A stretch of DNA of 33,911 nt. Source: a virus. The number at the start of each line of letters is the position of its first letter. The stretch's first letter is position 1. The stretch lies in IMG/VR virus record IMGVR_UViG_3300017917_000386, positions 1-33,911 of that record; one strand, 5' to 3'. The notes below the pieces were generated by a model. The model was given only the letters and a program-made list of their open reading frames with translations. It was not told the origin of the DNA and ran no database searches. Below are positions 24,817 to 29,818 of the stretch, piece by piece. The position numbers were made by a program, and so were the translations under genes.

Positions 24817-24918
24817 TTATTTTTTTATTTTTTGAATCTTTACATCTCCAGTGGAGGTAGTTACCTTTACCACATCTGGTAAATTATTTTTTTTATTAGA
24901 TATTTTTATGATAGCCAT
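24817..24918 (-). CDS. 33-residue basic peptide gene coupled by TAATG
   Basis: Hand-translated: MAIIKISNKKNNLPDVVKV followed by TTSTGDVKIQKIKK. The ATG overlaps the stop of the 24918-25298 gene as TAATG, and the stop lies 12 nt before the collagen-like ATG, so it fills the gap exactly. It is Lys-rich and beta-prone, with no family recognised. Confidence 0.55.
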   Translation of the reverse strand: MAIIKISNKKNNLPDVVKVTTSTGDVKIQKIKK

Positions 24919-25298
24919 TATAGTGTGTTACTAACATTTCCAATCACAGTAATAACTCCAACTAGAGGTGTCCAAACTGTATTATCAGAAAATGTTACCT
25001 TTAGGTCAAAATTTAATTCTGCTACTCTTCCAGAATATAGGGTTCCCCAATTAGCGCTAATATCAGAGGGGATAGAAATTTCAGCATATCCATCTCCTTC
25101 AGTAACAATTAGTTCGTCAATAATGTCTGTTTTAGGGTCATAGGCACTAGAAACATAATTCCAGGTATCAGTATCGTAATTTGTTATTTCATCATTTTGT
25201 AAAAAGTCTATACGCAGCGTAGAGGTGTCCCCACGGACAATGTTCCATTTTACATTTACGGGATCAGATCCAAATACCTCTGGGCAGCAAGTTGTCAT
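24918..25298 (-). CDS. BppU-N-like small beta-sandwich protein, copy 3; first gene of the fibre operon
   Basis: The 126-residue protein has WNIVRGDTSTLRIDF near residue 18, closely matching copy 1 (WTVVRGDTSGFRVYA), and ends TPLVGVITVIGNVSNTL. Copies 1 to 3 appear to be paralogues of a baseplate/fibre-anchoring domain. The ATG at 25298 has no Shine-Dalgarno, but TGGTATAAT ends exactly 6 nt upstream, so it should start a leaderless transcript. Confidence 0.65.
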   Translation of the reverse strand: MTTCCPEVFGSDPVNVKWNIVRGDTSTLRIDFLQNDEITNYDTDTWNYVSSAYDPKTDIIDELIVTEGDGYAEISIPSDISANWGTLYSGRVAELNFDLKVTFSDNTVWTPLVGVITVIGNVSNTL

Positions 25299-25304
25299 AA
25301 TGAG

Positions 25305-25313
25305 ATTATACCA
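25305..25313 (-). promoter_or_regulatory. Extended -10 promoter at the head of the fibre operon, leaderless geometry
   Basis: The minus strand reads TGGTATAAT, then CTCATT, then the ATG at 25298. The position where a -35 would sit is inside the terminator hairpin of the upstream holin gene. Confidence 0.6.
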
Positions 25314-25323
25314 GCATATAAAA

Positions 25324-25370
25324 GCCGAAACCTAGGTAGGTGGGTATGAGAGACTTACCTAGGAATCGGC
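25324..25370 (-). terminator. Rho-independent terminator after the holin-like gene
   Basis: Arms 25356-25370 and 25324-25338 pair as 5 bp (GCCGA/TCGGC) plus 8 bp (CCTAGGTA/TACCTAGG) with a symmetric 2-nt internal loop, and a TTTTAT run follows on the minus strand. It separates the candidate holin unit from the fibre operon. The interval 25371-25571 beyond it holds a TGTCC-N4-TGTCC element and an AT-only tract, with no gene. Confidence 0.75.
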
Positions 25371-25390
25371 AATAAAATTATATCATAATA

Positions 25391-25404
25391 GGACAAAAAG
25401 GACA
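25391..25404 (-). promoter_or_regulatory. TGTCC-N4-TGTCC direct-repeat element, copy 4
   Basis: The minus strand reads TGTCCTTTTTGTCC, matching three plus-strand copies in the microgene region. It is the only copy on the structural side. Confidence 0.4.
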
Positions 25405-25482
25405 TGTGATATTAAAGTTTATCAAATCGTTATAATCAGGTTTATAAATTTGGCATCAAGAAAACGAAACTTAGTGTATACT

Positions 25483-25560
25483 TTTATTATATATATTATA
25501 TTAAAAGAATATACTATAAATTAATATATTATATATATTATATATAAGTATATATTATAT
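25483..25560. other. Almost pure A/T tract
   Basis: About 78 bp with only one to three G or C, dominated by TATATTA-type steps. It lies between the holin stop and the terminator. It would melt and bend easily. It carries no open reading frame and no DnaA box. Confidence 0.6.
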
Positions 25561-25571
25561 ATAGAAAAAAA

Positions 25572-25838
25572 TTATTTATTATTATTAGCGATATGATCTA
25601 ATAAAACCAAATACATTTTGTCAAGTTTTTCATTCATCTCTCGACGCATTTGGTCTGCTTCATTAGTCCGCATTTCAAGTCTTGTAACCTGGTCTTTTAA
25701 ACTGGATCCAGAATTCGGTTTAAGTTCTGCTTTAATTTCATCGAAGTAATGCTTTACGAGAAACTTGACTCCGCCGACCATCAATGCTACAATTGATAAA
25801 GTTGTGAGTATTAGTCCTGCCCAGTCTTGTACTAACAT
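25572..25838 (-). CDS. Small membrane protein, candidate holin
   Basis: The 88-residue protein has one strong transmembrane helix at ~residues 7-28 (AGLILTTLSIVALMVGGVKFLV), then a hydrophilic coiled-coil tail with heptad-like spacing (KDQVTRLEMRTNEADQMRREMNEKLDKMYLVLL). One-helix holins with a charged tail exist in phages of Gram-positive hosts, but the lysin gene is 5 kb away, so the role is inferred. The ATG lies 32 nt from the divergent gene at 25871. TATAAT is 9 nt upstream. A terminator follows. Confidence 0.6.
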   Translation of the reverse strand: MLVQDWAGLILTTLSIVALMVGGVKFLVKHYFDEIKAELKPNSGSSLKDQVTRLEMRTNEADQMRREMNEKLDKMYLVLLDHIANNNK

Positions 25839-25870
25839 AATACGATAATTATAAAGGGAGTTTTTAACAA

Positions 25871-26641
25871 ATGAGAACAGATATACTTGACACGCTAGAG
25901 TATTCTAAAAATTTAATTATATCTCCCGACATGGATGGTTTTATGTCCGCAAAACTGCTTAACAGATACAATGGATCTAAAGTCGTCGGAGCATACGATA
26001 AGAATATTTTAACTCTCGCCGACGGAATCAATCCAGAGGAATGTCTTTTCGTTGACTGTGACATGAATCGACAAGAATATGTTTCAATAGGAAACCATAT
26101 GAGATTACTCTCCGACGGTATGTCCGTTGAGTCGTTTAATCCGAATGTACACTTCGGCGTAACGACATATACCGACAAGTTTCCTTACGCAACGTGTTTT
26201 TTGATAACTTTCGCAACAGAGGTTCCAACATCTGACTTAGACAAAAATCGCATGGCCTACGCCGACTCTACCTATAAGAACTTAATTAATTACGGCCCAA
26301 ACATGCGAAATTGGTCTACTAGGATGTACCATAATGAGGTAGAGAGAATTCTTCATCCAAAACCTTCTGACCATAATGAGAGACTGTGGATTGAAAAACA
26401 ATATCCAAAACAAGCAATGGTCTCAAAGCAGTATGGCAAAACAAGATATATCCAAACCCTCAATGAAGCCCTTGAATCAGAGAAAATGGATTATTTGCCA
26501 ATTTCGACGGGGATCAAGTATAGAACTGGCAGAGTAGATAAACATACAGTAATGAGATATAATAAAGATATCATCTCATATGCAGAAATCTATATGGGAG
26601 AATACTCAGTAACATATGATCAGGAGGCGGATTGGGTGTGA
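25871..26641 (+). CDS. DHH-phosphoesterase-like protein with altered signature motif
   Basis: The 256-residue protein starts with a strand and motif typical of the DHH/RecJ-NrnA superfamily: LIISPDMDGFMSAKLL (Asp20, Asp22, Gly23), then LFVDCDMN (Asp62, Asp64). At the place of the DHH triad it has SIGNHMR (Asn75, His76, Met77). A C-terminal DHHA1-type domain is not evident. It could be a degenerate nuclease/phosphodiesterase or a distant relative. The first ~400 nt use more GC-ending codons (GAC, CGT, TCC, GCC) than the rest, hinting at mosaic origin. AGGGAG lies 10 nt before the ATG. It starts the plus-strand run and overlaps the following small gene by GTGA. Confidence 0.5.
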   Translation: MRTDILDTLEYSKNLIISPDMDGFMSAKLLNRYNGSKVVGAYDKNILTLADGINPEECLFVDCDMNRQEYVSIGNHMRLLSDGMSVESFNPNVHFGVTTYTDKFPYATCFLITFATEVPTSDLDKNRMAYADSTYKNLINYGPNMRNWSTRMYHNEVERILHPKPSDHNERLWIEKQYPKQAMVSKQYGKTRYIQTLNEALESEKMDYLPISTGIKYRTGRVDKHTVMRYNKDIISYAEIYMGEYSVTYDQEADWV

Positions 26642-26718
26642 AGCATCATATATTCACATTTGGTATATCTATTATACTTAGTTGGCTGATATTATCTGTT
26701 ATTAAGAAGATTAAATAA
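26638..26718 (+). CDS. 26-residue single-span membrane peptide gene
   Basis: Hand-translated from a GTG start: MKHHIFTFGISIILSWLILS then VIKKIK. It consists of one hydrophobic helix with basic ends. The start overlaps the DHH-like stop (GTGA) with AGGAGG 10 nt before, and the stop overlaps the next ATG (TAATG), so both junctions show translational coupling. Possible roles include small toxins, holin-like peptides or membrane anchors; none can be chosen. Confidence 0.6.
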   Translation: MKHHIFTFGISIILSWLILSVIKKIK

Positions 26719-26909
26719 TGGTAGGGTTTTTTGATTTGTTTGATCCTAGTCAGCCAAGAAGCGATCAAGATCTCATTGAGTCCCGCCTAAAAATCTGTAC
26801 AGAATGTGAATGGTTTAATCCTCGTCTGGTAAAATGTAAGAAGTGTGGATGTTTTATGAAGTTGAAGTCAACTCTCAAACAAGCATCTTGTCCAATAGGG
26901 AAATGGTGA
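26718..26909 (+). CDS. Small zinc-ribbon protein, copy 2 (DUF6171-like)
   Basis: The 63-residue protein has CTEC and CKKC knuckles and the end CGCFMKLKSTLKQASCPIGKW, almost the same as that of copy 1 at 21419. As with copy 1, a 2OG oxygenase gene lies just downstream (27095, one small gene between). The ATG overlaps the preceding membrane-peptide stop. Confidence 0.78.
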   Translation: MVGFFDLFDPSQPRSDQDLIESRLKICTECEWFNPRLVKCKKCGCFMKLKSTLKQASCPIGKW

Positions 26910-26912
26910 GAA

Positions 26913-27098
26913 ATGTATAAAGATGAAGTTGTAAAGATTATGTCAGATACTGTTGAAGACTTTAATAGGTTTTTAGGAGAAAGGCATGGATATACATCTG
27001 AGCAAATGGAAGAGGTTCTCTCTAATGGACATAATCAGTTGATGCATGTTAATGGTTTAATATATGATACACTTAAGGAACATGGGATTATACAATGA
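26913..27098 (+). CDS. Small acidic hypothetical protein
   Basis: The 61-residue helical protein (VKIMSDTVEDFNRFLGERHGY, then SEQMEEVLSNGHNQLMHVN) has no recognised family. It begins 3 nt after the zinc-ribbon stop, and its stop overlaps the oxygenase start (ATGA), so it belongs to the zinc-ribbon/oxygenase operon. Confidence 0.65.
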   Translation: MYKDEVVKIMSDTVEDFNRFLGERHGYTSEQMEEVLSNGHNQLMHVNGLIYDTLKEHGIIQ

Positions 27099-27688
27099 CG
27101 CTATCAAACCTTAAGCCCCGAATTTTATCTGATGTTTTAGAAAACATAGAAGATTTATATTCTTATATAAACAATAAAGACAATCCAAGAATTAGTGAAG
27201 GAACTGGCTACTTTGCATATTTTCTAGATATCCCTCAAAACGTCAAAGATAGACTTATTGGCGTAGCCATTAGTGAGACTATGGATCAAGAGATTGATTT
27301 TACACCTAAGGATATTGGGTTTCATATTGCAAGATATACGTTAGATTCTAAGTTCCCGCCAAAATTAGATCCTCATACAGATAAGTTCGTCGAATACCCT
27401 TGCGTTATTATTAGTATCCAATTAGATTCAAACATCTCTTGGCCACTTGCTGTCAATGAAGATGTTTTTGAACTTTCTCGCAATCAGGCAATTGTATTTT
27501 CTGGATCACATCAAATACATTGGAGACCTGAAAGAGAGTTTAAGGATGGGGAGTATCTTGATGTCCTTTTATGTACCGTCACAGATACCACTAAGAAGTT
27601 AACCAAAAAGCATTTAGCGGATATGGAAAAAGAAAGATTAAACTTTACAGATAGTAACGAAGTCTTTAAGCGCTATTCTTTATCGTGA
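27095..27688 (+). CDS. 2OG-Fe(II) oxygenase, divergent member
   Basis: The 197-residue protein has His94 and Asp96 (LDPHTDKF), then an IISIQL strand, and His139/His142 (SGSHQIHWRPE) with Arg144, in the order and spacing of an Fe(II)/2OG dioxygenase core. An extra N-terminal helical part (~residues 1-60) precedes it, and a C-terminal Lys/Glu helix follows. The substrate is unknown. It is coupled by ATGA to the 61-residue gene. Its end overlaps the convergent 27673-27783 microgene by 16 nt. Confidence 0.72.
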   Translation: MTLSNLKPRILSDVLENIEDLYSYINNKDNPRISEGTGYFAYFLDIPQNVKDRLIGVAISETMDQEIDFTPKDIGFHIARYTLDSKFPPKLDPHTDKFVEYPCVIISIQLDSNISWPLAVNEDVFELSRNQAIVFSGSHQIHWRPEREFKDGEYLDVLLCTVTDTTKKLTKKHLADMEKERLNFTDSNEVFKRYSLS

Positions 27689-27783
27689 TCTTTTTCAGAA
27701 ATACATGTACATCCGTTACAGCAAAAATCTGAAAAAATTTTTACAGCCAGGTTTTCAAACTTTGTTCCATCAGTAGATATCAT
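27673..27783 (-). CDS. 36-residue Cys-rich microprotein gene
   Basis: Hand-translated: MISTDGTKFENLAVKIFSDF then CCNGCTCISEKDHDKE. Four Cys within seven residues plus a His could bind one zinc or iron. The ATG overlaps the stop of the 52-residue gene (ATGA), which supports coupling. Confidence 0.5.
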   Translation of the reverse strand: MISTDGTKFENLAVKIFSDFCCNGCTCISEKDHDKE

Positions 27784-27938
27784 ATAGACCACCATCCTTG
27801 TACATTATAGAAATACCCTACTTTTTCTTTGTAGGTTTTCATCATTTCAATCTCTTTAACCCAGTTTATTGAGTGAGTCTCCAAACCACATTTAGGGCAT
27901 GGCCCTGGACCAAGATCCTTATATACGTGTTCGCACAT
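27780..27938 (-). CDS. 52-residue zinc-knuckle protein
   Basis: MCEHVYKDLGPGPCPKCGLETH followed by a helix and WWSI. Cys2, His4, Cys14 and Cys17 make a compact zinc site. The reading frame stays open upstream to 28040, but that region encodes a better Cys-knuckle ORF in another frame (27946-28065), so I chose the ATG at 27938. Confidence 0.6.
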   Translation of the reverse strand: MCEHVYKDLGPGPCPKCGLETHSINWVKEIEMMKTYKEKVGYFYNVQGWWSI

Positions 27939-27945
27939 AATTTTA

Positions 27946-28065
27946 TTATACCTCAGAATCTGAAAAAGTTTCTTCATGCCACTGGGTCTGTTCCCAGCCA
28001 CAAAGTGTACAAGAGTATACAGTCTTTGTCTTGTAAACATCTGTCCAGTATTTATGTAAATGCAT
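27946..28065 (-). CDS. 39-residue zinc-knuckle microprotein
   Basis: Hand-translated: MHLHKYWTDVYKTKTVYSCT then LCGWEQTQWHEETFSDSEV. CTLCGW with nearby His residues is a typical zinc-knuckle signature of phage microproteins. It is 7 nt upstream of the 52-residue gene in the same direction and has TATACT 13 nt or so upstream. Confidence 0.55.
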   Translation of the reverse strand: MHLHKYWTDVYKTKTVYSCTLCGWEQTQWHEETFSDSEV

Positions 28066-28082
28066 TGGATAAGTATAAAACC

Positions 28083-28114
28083 ATTTTTACCAAAATCTGA
28101 ATATTTTTACCAAA
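28083..28114. repeat. Two 12-bp direct repeats 20 bp apart upstream of the zinc-knuckle genes
   Basis: ATTTTTACCAAA occurs at 28083-28094 and 28103-28114; the 20-bp period places both on one DNA face. It is a candidate operator for the 28065 gene. From 28115 to 28189 I see only a weak GTGC/GCAC inverted repeat. Confidence 0.5.
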
Positions 28115-28189
28115 TGTATGATACACATATAGAAAAACAATGTGCCCAATAATTAGTGAGCACACTGCTACTATACGCCACAAAGATTT

Positions 28190-28375
28190 TTAACCTACTG
28201 CGACCTTCTTACCTTGAAGATATCCATCAATGCCTAATAAGTCGCATGTTATCTTTAATCGCTTATCAGCATCTAGATCGTTAGGCAATTCTTTGATGAA
28301 ATGCTCTACTTGTTCTCTAGTTTGGAAATGTATATCCTTAACGTTTCCACTCATGCTAGTTAGTCGTACTTTCAT
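28190..28375 (-). CDS. Small protein, paralogue of the 29911 gene
   Basis: The 61-residue protein reads MKVRLTSMSGNVKDIHFQTR, ending KITCDLLGIDGYLQGKKVAVG. It aligns over its length with the 62-residue protein at 29911 (KMSCDALGVRGTLRGKALTK). There is a beta-hairpin start, a helix (REQVEHFIKELP) and a conserved Cys-Asp-x-Leu-Gly. The function is unknown. The ATG overlaps the stop of the 48-residue gene (ATGA). Confidence 0.7.
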   Translation of the reverse strand: MKVRLTSMSGNVKDIHFQTREQVEHFIKELPNDLDADKRLKITCDLLGIDGYLQGKKVAVG

Positions 28376-28518
28376 TTCATACCGTCTTTCTTTAGCAGTC
28401 TAATTGCATAGACTATTCCAATAATACCTAATAGCACACCTGTGTTAATGGTGATATCAATACCTAGAAACTCACTATAGAAATAAGTTTCTCCATCTAA
28501 GTAAAACTCAAAGTTCAT
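28372..28518 (-). CDS. 48-residue single-span membrane protein
   Basis: Hand-translated: MNFEFYLDGETYFYSEFLGI then DITINTGVLLGIIGIVYAIR and LLKKDGMK. One hydrophobic helix (~residues 25-42) is followed by basic residues, giving an inside-positive end. It starts directly after the stop of the 66-residue gene and overlaps the next gene by ATGA. Confidence 0.62.
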   Translation of the reverse strand: MNFEFYLDGETYFYSEFLGIDITINTGVLLGIIGIVYAIRLLKKDGMK

Positions 28519-28719
28519 TTAGTTAGCCTTTCTATTAGCAAACACCCAAGCAGATTCTTTAGGTGATAGAAAACGATGTGAAACAGCATTTGTTTCTACA
28601 ATCATTTCAATATAGGCTTTTCTACTCATGTAGTTGCCTACCTTATTGCGAAACACACGGCTATCGCCTGTGTTGCTACTAGCCATAGGGTGGCTAGGGT
28701 CTAATACTATGTTATTCAT
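28519..28719 (-). CDS. Small hypothetical protein, first of the leftward early unit
   Basis: The 66-residue basic protein (MNNIVLDPSHPMASSNTGDS, then MSRKAYIEMIVETNAVSHRFLS) has no known family. AAAGGAGAAC precedes the ATG at 28719. The promoter at 28756-28777 belongs to it. It is the first gene left of the candidate origin. Confidence 0.68.
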   Translation of the reverse strand: MNNIVLDPSHPMASSNTGDSRVFRNKVGNYMSRKAYIEMIVETNAVSHRFLSPKESAWVFANRKAN

Positions 28720-28755
28720 TTAGTTCTCCTTTCAAGAGACTTTCTTATACCTACT

Positions 28756-28777
28756 AGTCTAGCAGGGGGGTCTGACA
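28756..28777 (-). promoter_or_regulatory. Early-type promoter P1 (TGTCA-N11-TAGACT)
   Basis: On the minus strand TGTCA lies at 28777-28773, an 11-nt spacer follows, then TAGACT at 28761-28756, preceded by TGC (extended -10). A perfect TGTGA-N6-TCACA palindrome is centred 52.5 bp upstream of the -10. It would drive the leftward 28719 operon. Confidence 0.6.
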
Positions 28778-28805
28778 TTTTGGGGTCTTATTTGCTAAGG
28801 CTCAT

Positions 28806-28821
28806 TGTGATGTCTATCACA
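28806..28821. promoter_or_regulatory. CRP/GlxR-like palindrome 1 (perfect arms)
   Basis: TGTGATGTCTATCACA fits the TGTGA-N6-TCACA consensus exactly. It lies upstream of P1. Confidence 0.6.
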
Positions 28822-28912
28822 CTTATTCGCTTAGGCTCATACCCTAATTCCTATATTTAATTTTCTATGTCGTAAGACTATCACACAATACCCGAAAAGT
28901 CAAGGGCTAACA

Positions 28913-28922
28913 CGGCGTGTCG
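28913..28922 (+). repeat. CGGCGTGTCG box 1
   Basis: First of three exact copies of this 10-mer in intergenic DNA (others at 29621 and 30721). Confidence 0.6.
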
Positions 28923-28924
28923 CA

Positions 28925-28940
28925 TGTGATTTAGACCACA
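28925..28940. promoter_or_regulatory. CRP/GlxR-like palindrome 2
   Basis: TGTGATTTAGACCACA, one mismatch in the right arm. It lies between the CGGCGTGTCG box and the DnaA boxes and is not phased to a promoter. Confidence 0.45.
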
Positions 28941-28955
28941 CAAAAACGTCGGGGT

Positions 28956-28964
28956 TTATCCACA
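28956..28964 (+). promoter_or_regulatory. DnaA box (perfect)
   Basis: TTATCCACA, the exact consensus, in inverted orientation to the second box 16 nt away. Confidence 0.6.
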
Positions 28965-28980
28965 GGGTGAGGCCTTAAGT

Positions 28981-28989
28981 TGTGGATAA
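28981..28989 (-). promoter_or_regulatory. DnaA box (perfect, inverted)
   Basis: TGTGGATAA on the plus strand, that is TTATCCACA on the minus strand. Confidence 0.6.
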
Positions 28990-28993
28990 CTTA

Positions 28994-29009
28994 TGTGGTG
29001 TATATCACA
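28994..29009. promoter_or_regulatory. CRP/GlxR-like palindrome 3
   Basis: TGTGGTGTATATCACA, with one arm mismatch. Its centre is 64.5 bp upstream of the P2 -10. Confidence 0.5.
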
Positions 29010-29026
29010 ATCCCATATTTCCCATA

Positions 29027-29040
29027 TGTCCGTTTTGTAC
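29027..29040 (+). promoter_or_regulatory. TGTCC-N4-TGTCC-like element, copy 1
   Basis: TGTCCGTTTTGTAC differs by one base from the exact copies at 32126 and 33133. It lies between palindrome 3 and P2. Confidence 0.4.
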
Positions 29041-29049
29041 ACTCCAATT

Positions 29050-29071
29050 TGTCAGTGGTAGGTGTTATACT
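29050..29071 (+). promoter_or_regulatory. Early-type promoter P2 (TGTCA-N11-TATACT)
   Basis: TGTCA at 29050-29054, 11 nt, TATACT at 29066-29071, with TGT directly before the -10. The ATG at 29129 follows with AAAGAAAGGTGGT as ribosome-binding leader, a 13-mer that recurs before the 29696 gene. Confidence 0.62.
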
Positions 29072-29128
29072 TCTAAGTATAGAAAGTTGAGAAAGGTTCT
29101 TAACTACTTAAAAGAAAGGTGGTCTAAC

Positions 29129-29317
29129 ATGACTACACTAACTACTACTACTAACGCTACATGCGTATCACATAAGGCTCATAAAGAGTCTATCTCTTAT
29201 CATAACGATATTGCTTACACTTTCTGCGAGAATTGTGAGCAGAATATAGAGTCATGGTATATGGACTATGACTCAGACCGTCTAAGCGGTTGGTCATCTT
29301 GGAAGGTGGCTAACTAA
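29129..29317 (+). CDS. 62-residue zinc-binding microprotein
   Basis: It begins MTTLTTTTNATCVSHKAHKE and continues with FCENCEQNIESWYMDYDSD. Cys12, several His and CENC could form a zinc site. I chose the ATG at 29129 because of the AAAGAAAGGTGGT leader and because the open frame upstream overlaps promoter P2 and the DnaA box. It is coupled to the next gene by TAATG. Confidence 0.7.
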   Translation: MTTLTTTTNATCVSHKAHKESISYHNDIAYTFCENCEQNIESWYMDYDSDRLSGWSSWKVAN

Positions 29318-29418
29318 TGATAGACATCAATTGTAAAGTGTGTGATAACTTAGTTGTATCACTACCTACTGATGAGGCAGAATTCTTAACTGCTACATGT
29401 TCAGAATGTTGGGAGTAA
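29317..29418 (+). CDS. 33-residue zinc-knuckle microprotein
   Basis: Hand-translated: MIDINCKVCDNLVVSLPTDE then AEFLTATCSECWE. Two CxxC knuckles (CKVC, CSEC) are spaced as in a minimal zinc ribbon. The ATG overlaps the preceding stop (TAATG). Confidence 0.65.
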   Translation: MIDINCKVCDNLVVSLPTDEAEFLTATCSECWE

Positions 29419-29422
29419 TAAA

Positions 29423-29524
29423 ATGGAAAAAGATATTTTTGGTTTTGCTGATGCAATTAATTTAGATCATCTTGATTTAAAACAACTAAAAGAATTAGAA
29501 AAACTTTTAGAAAAAATAAAATAA
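29423..29524 (+). CDS. 33-residue helical peptide gene
   Basis: MEKDIFGFADAINLDHLDLK then QLKELEKLLEKIK. The C-terminal half is an amphipathic Leu/Lys/Glu helix. It starts 4 nt after the previous stop. The function is unknown. Confidence 0.5.
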   Translation: MEKDIFGFADAINLDHLDLKQLKELEKLLEKIK

Positions 29525-29529
29525 AAAAC

Positions 29530-29576
29530 TTTTTGCAGTAAATAAAAATGCTGCAAAAAATCCCGACGCATTCGGG
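29530..29576 (+). other. Two hairpins closing the first plus-strand microgene unit
   Basis: TTTTTGCAG (29530-29538) pairs with CTGCAAAAA (29551-29559), and CCCGA (29562-29566) pairs with TCGGG (29572-29576). There is no U-run after the stems, so termination is not certain. Confidence 0.4.
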
Positions 29577-29582
29577 CGTGTC

Positions 29583-29630
29583 GTGTGTGTTTAAGGTCAC
29601 ATAAATATTTCTCCAAAATACGGCGTGTCG
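29583..29630 (+). repeat. Intergenic cassette copy A
   Basis: A ~48-bp segment from GTGTGTG to CGGCGTGTCG that resembles 30681-30730. Shared parts are the CRP-like palindrome, an AAATATTTC core and the CGGCGTGTCG box. Confidence 0.6.
29586..29601. promoter_or_regulatory. CRP/GlxR-like palindrome 4
   Basis: TGTGTTTAAGGTCACA, centred 62.5 bp before the -10 of P3. Confidence 0.5.
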
Positions 29631-29639
29631 ATTTGCTTT

Positions 29640-29661
29640 TTTGAACTTGGTGTGCTAGACT
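29640..29661 (+). promoter_or_regulatory. Early-type promoter P3 (weak upstream element)
   Basis: The -10 is TAGACT at 29656-29661 with TGC before it. The 5-mer 11 nt upstream is TTTGA, a two-mismatch version of TGTCA. TTGCTT with a 16-nt spacer might serve as a -35. The next gene is at 29696. Confidence 0.5.
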
Positions 29662-29695
29662 TACGGAGTAAGAAACTAAAGAAAGGTGGTTCATA

Positions 29696-29818
29696 ATGGG
29701 CTACATTGAAATATTCAGAATTGACTCTGAGGGTGCTGGATGGGTTGACCTATCTGAGGCTACCCCTCAAGAAATGCTAGACCTAGAAATAGGCTTATTT
29801 CAGGAAGGGGCTTTGTGA
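29696..29818 (+). CDS. 40-residue acidic protein
   Basis: Hand-translated: MGYIEIFRIDSEGAGWVDLS then EATPQEMLDLEIGLFQEGAL. It is strand-rich at the start and helical at the end, and its family is not known. The leader AAAGAAAGGTGGT is the same as before the 29129 gene. Confidence 0.6.
   Translation: MGYIEIFRIDSEGAGWVDLSEATPQEMLDLEIGLFQEGAL

Larger units (their letters stand above)
28720..29128. other. Intergenic control region and candidate replication origin
   Basis: This 409-nt gap separates leftward and rightward genes. It holds promoter P1 (minus), palindromes at 28806, 28925 and 28994, a CGGCGTGTCG box at 28913-28922, two perfect inverted DnaA boxes (28956-28964 and 28981-28989), a TGTCC-like element at 29027-29040 and promoter P2 (plus). 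DnaA boxes in a divergent regulatory gap are the usual mark of a theta-type origin, here one using host DnaA. No iteron array or strongly AT-only region is present. Confidence 0.5.

Noticed and set aside
25477-25482. TATACT as a plus-strand promoter for the DHH-like gene
   Set aside because: It lacks the TGN extension with correct spacing and the TGTCA element, and lies almost 400 nt from the gene, in a tract where such hexamers arise by chance.
27939-28040. N-terminal extension of the 52-residue zinc-knuckle protein
   Set aside because: It has no Cys-knuckle features of its own and overlaps a better-supported 39-residue ORF in another frame.
28982-29128. N-terminal extension of the 62-residue protein
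   Set aside because: It would run through a DnaA box, a CRP-like palindrome and promoter P2, and the downstream ATG has the recurring AAAGAAAGGTGGT leader.
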